DNA from: an uncultured Anaerolineaceae bacterium
GTDB taxonomy: Bacteria; Chloroflexota; Anaerolineae; Promineifilales; Promineifilaceae
Assembly (NCBI GenBank): GCA_937967805.1
Contig: CALBTC010000250.1
Location: 1-22,288 of the forward strand
Direction: 5' to 3'
DNA length: 22,288 nt
Shown: piece by piece, positions 21,241-22,288 of the stretch
Layout: each line of letters starts with the position of its first letter
Numbering within the stretch: the first letter of the stretch is position 1
The notes under the pieces: generated by a model
Seen by the model: the letters and a program-made list of their open reading frames with translations, nothing else
What the model was told of the DNA's origin: nothing
The model's database searches: none
Translations under genes and position numbers: made by a program

Positions 21241-22288
21241 ATGTACATCGGCGATTACCTGGGAAGACGGGCGATTTACTCGCCAGATAAAGTGGCAATT
21301 GTAGATGCAGGCAAGCAGCCGGATCTGCGTTTGACCTATGCCCAAATGAACGCGCGGGCCAACCGGCTGGCCAATTGGCTGCAATCCGCAGCAGGCATCG
21401 GCCAGGGAGACCGCGTGGCGATTTTGGCGCGGGATGGCGTGGAGCATCTGGACACCTTTTTTGCCTGCGGCAAATTGGGGGCCATTCACACGGCGCTCAA
21501 CTGGCGGCTGCACTGGCGCGAACTGGCCGAAATCATGGCCAACACCACGCCAAAGGTGCTGATCTACTCGGATGAGTTCAGCGACGCGGTGACGAATTTG
21601 CAAAATGATGAACAAGCGGCGTCGCTGACCCATTTTGTGCATGTGGAAGGGGGCGGTGTGCCCGGCAGCGTCTTGTTTGCTGAAGCGATAGCGGCTGGCT
21701 CGGAAACGGCCGTTACCACCCCCACACTCACAGAAGAAGACATTGCTGCGCTCATTTTCACCGGCGGCACAACGGGTCTGCCCAAAGCCGCCCAGGTCTC
21801 CCACCGGATGATCGCCTGGAACACGCTTAACACCGTCATCCACGACTTGCAGCACAATGATGTGTATCTAAACGTCTTCCCCCTGTTTCACACCGGCGGG
21901 CTTTTTGTGTATACATTGCCGCAAATCATTTTGGGCGGCACGGTAATTTTGCTGCGCCAGTTTGATCCGGCGCAGGTGCTGGAGCTCATTGCCTGCGAGC
22001 AGGTGACGGTGTTTGCCGGGGTGCCGACGATGTACCAACTGATCGCTCAGGCAGCGAACTGGGAAACGGCCGTGCTCACCAGCCTCCGTTTCTGCACCAG
22101 TGGGGGGGCACCGCTGCCGGTGCCGCTGGTGGAAAAATATACCCGCGAGAAGCAGATCAAGTTCAAGCAAGGTTTTGGCATGACCGAATCTGGCCCCGGC
22201 ATCTTTGCCCTGGCCGCCGATGACGCCATCCGTAAGGCGGGCAGCATTGGCCGCCCCAACTTTTTTGTGGACGCCCGCATCGTAGACG
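21241..22288 (+). CDS. AMP-forming acyl-CoA ligase, 3' end outside window
   Basis: The frame is open from ATG 21241 to the window edge (349 codons of an expected 500-550). It carries a normal ANL-superfamily start (YIGDYLGRRAIYSPDKVAIV), the RVAIL.RDGVE and KLGAIHTALNWRL segments, the P-loop FTGGTTGLPKAAQVSH, FPLFHTGGLFVYTLP, CTSGGAPLP and FKQGFGMTESGPG. These are motifs of fatty-acid or aryl-acid CoA ligases, which adenylate a carboxylate and then load CoA. The C-terminal domain with the catalytic Lys is not visible here. It follows the KAS III gene with only the hairpin repeat between them, so the three genes probably form a pathway. The substrate cannot be told. Confidence 0.92.
   Translation, partial: MYIGDYLGRRAIYSPDKVAIVDAGKQPDLRLTYAQMNARANRLANWLQSAAGIGQGDRVAILARDGVEHLDTFFACGKLGAIHTALNWRLHWRELAEIMANTTPKVLIYSDEFSDAVTNLQNDEQAASLTHFVHVEGGGVPGSVLFAEAIAAGSETAVTTPTLTEEDIAALIFTGGTTGLPKAAQVSHRMIAWNTLNTVIHDLQHNDVYLNVFPLFHTGGLFVYTLPQIILGGTVILLRQFDPAQVLELIACEQVTVFAGVPTMYQLIAQAANWETAVLTSLRFCTSGGAPLPVPLVEKYTREKQIKFKQGFGMTESGPGIFALAADDAIRKAGSIGRPNFFVDARIVD

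Noticed and set aside
21226..21855. Open frame of 209 codons on the minus strand over the acyl-CoA ligase
   Set aside because: It is antisense to a clear ANL-family gene and begins in coding sequence with no ribosome site.
19315..22288. OleABCD-type olefin or beta-lactone cluster
   Set aside because: There is a FabH-like protein and an AMP ligase, but the reductase is a short classical FabG type rather than an extended OleD. No OleB hydrolase is seen and the KAS triad is altered, so the name would be unsupported.

Overview
The window looks like a chromosomal segment of an uncultured-type bacterium. My best guess is Chloroflexota (Anaerolineae-like), inferred from the gene content: multi-PAS/GAF soluble kinases, an ECF sigma factor paired with a FecR/DUF5666-like protein, and a KAS III subtype without the usual catalytic His/Asn. 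That placement is an inference. The most global signal is the 8-bp palindrome ACGGCCGT, usually inside AACGGCCGTT. I counted about 28 copies by eye in 22.3 kb, spread through genes and gaps on both strands.

Region 1 (119-6028, minus strand) is a soluble signalling operon. It holds a 1221-residue GAF/PAS histidine kinase, a single-domain response regulator carrying an in-frame TAA, and a REC-GAF-histidine kinase. Just upstream (6053-6905) lies a decayed Tn3-family transposon: a truncated serine resolvase and, divergent from it, a transposase with deletions and a frameshift.

Region 2 (7013-13257) is a metal-resistance island in two divergent arms. The leftward arm is chrB, chrA, an arsC scar and a frameshifted MFS exporter. 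The rightward arm is an ArsR/SmtB repressor with a zinc-type alpha-5 ligand motif, a His-rich CDF zinc exporter, and a CtaG-like cytochrome oxidase assembly protein. Ahead of the repressor gene a near-perfect 22-bp palindrome encloses a TATATA -10 box, which is a clear autoregulatory operator.

Region 3 (13336-17600, minus strand) has an unrecognised seven-helix membrane protein with conserved-looking Glu/Asp/His residues. Next come an ECF sigma factor and a translationally coupled membrane-anchored FecR protein with about five DUF5666-like beta repeats, probably a cell-surface signalling pair.

Region 4 (17863-19128) holds a probably broken hypothetical gene that runs without a stop into a frameshifted SnoaL-like gene, then a tRNA-Pro(CGG) on the minus strand. 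The tRNA is followed by a terminator whose two stem arms are both copies of the iterated palindrome.

Region 5 (19315-22288, plus strand) is a lipid-type cluster: a FabG-like reductase, a KAS III homologue with Cys but without the canonical His/Asn, and an AMP-forming acyl-CoA ligase cut by the window end. Each gene is preceded by a long inverted repeat. The two repeats inside the cluster are built from CGGTAATCGGT-type units, and their right arms abut or include the next ribosome-binding site.

An unusual number of genes are broken by one base or by small deletions (response regulator, MFS, SnoaL, transposase, arsC and probably the 17863 gene). The window may be a decaying accessory region, a draft assembly with base errors, or both; reads would decide.
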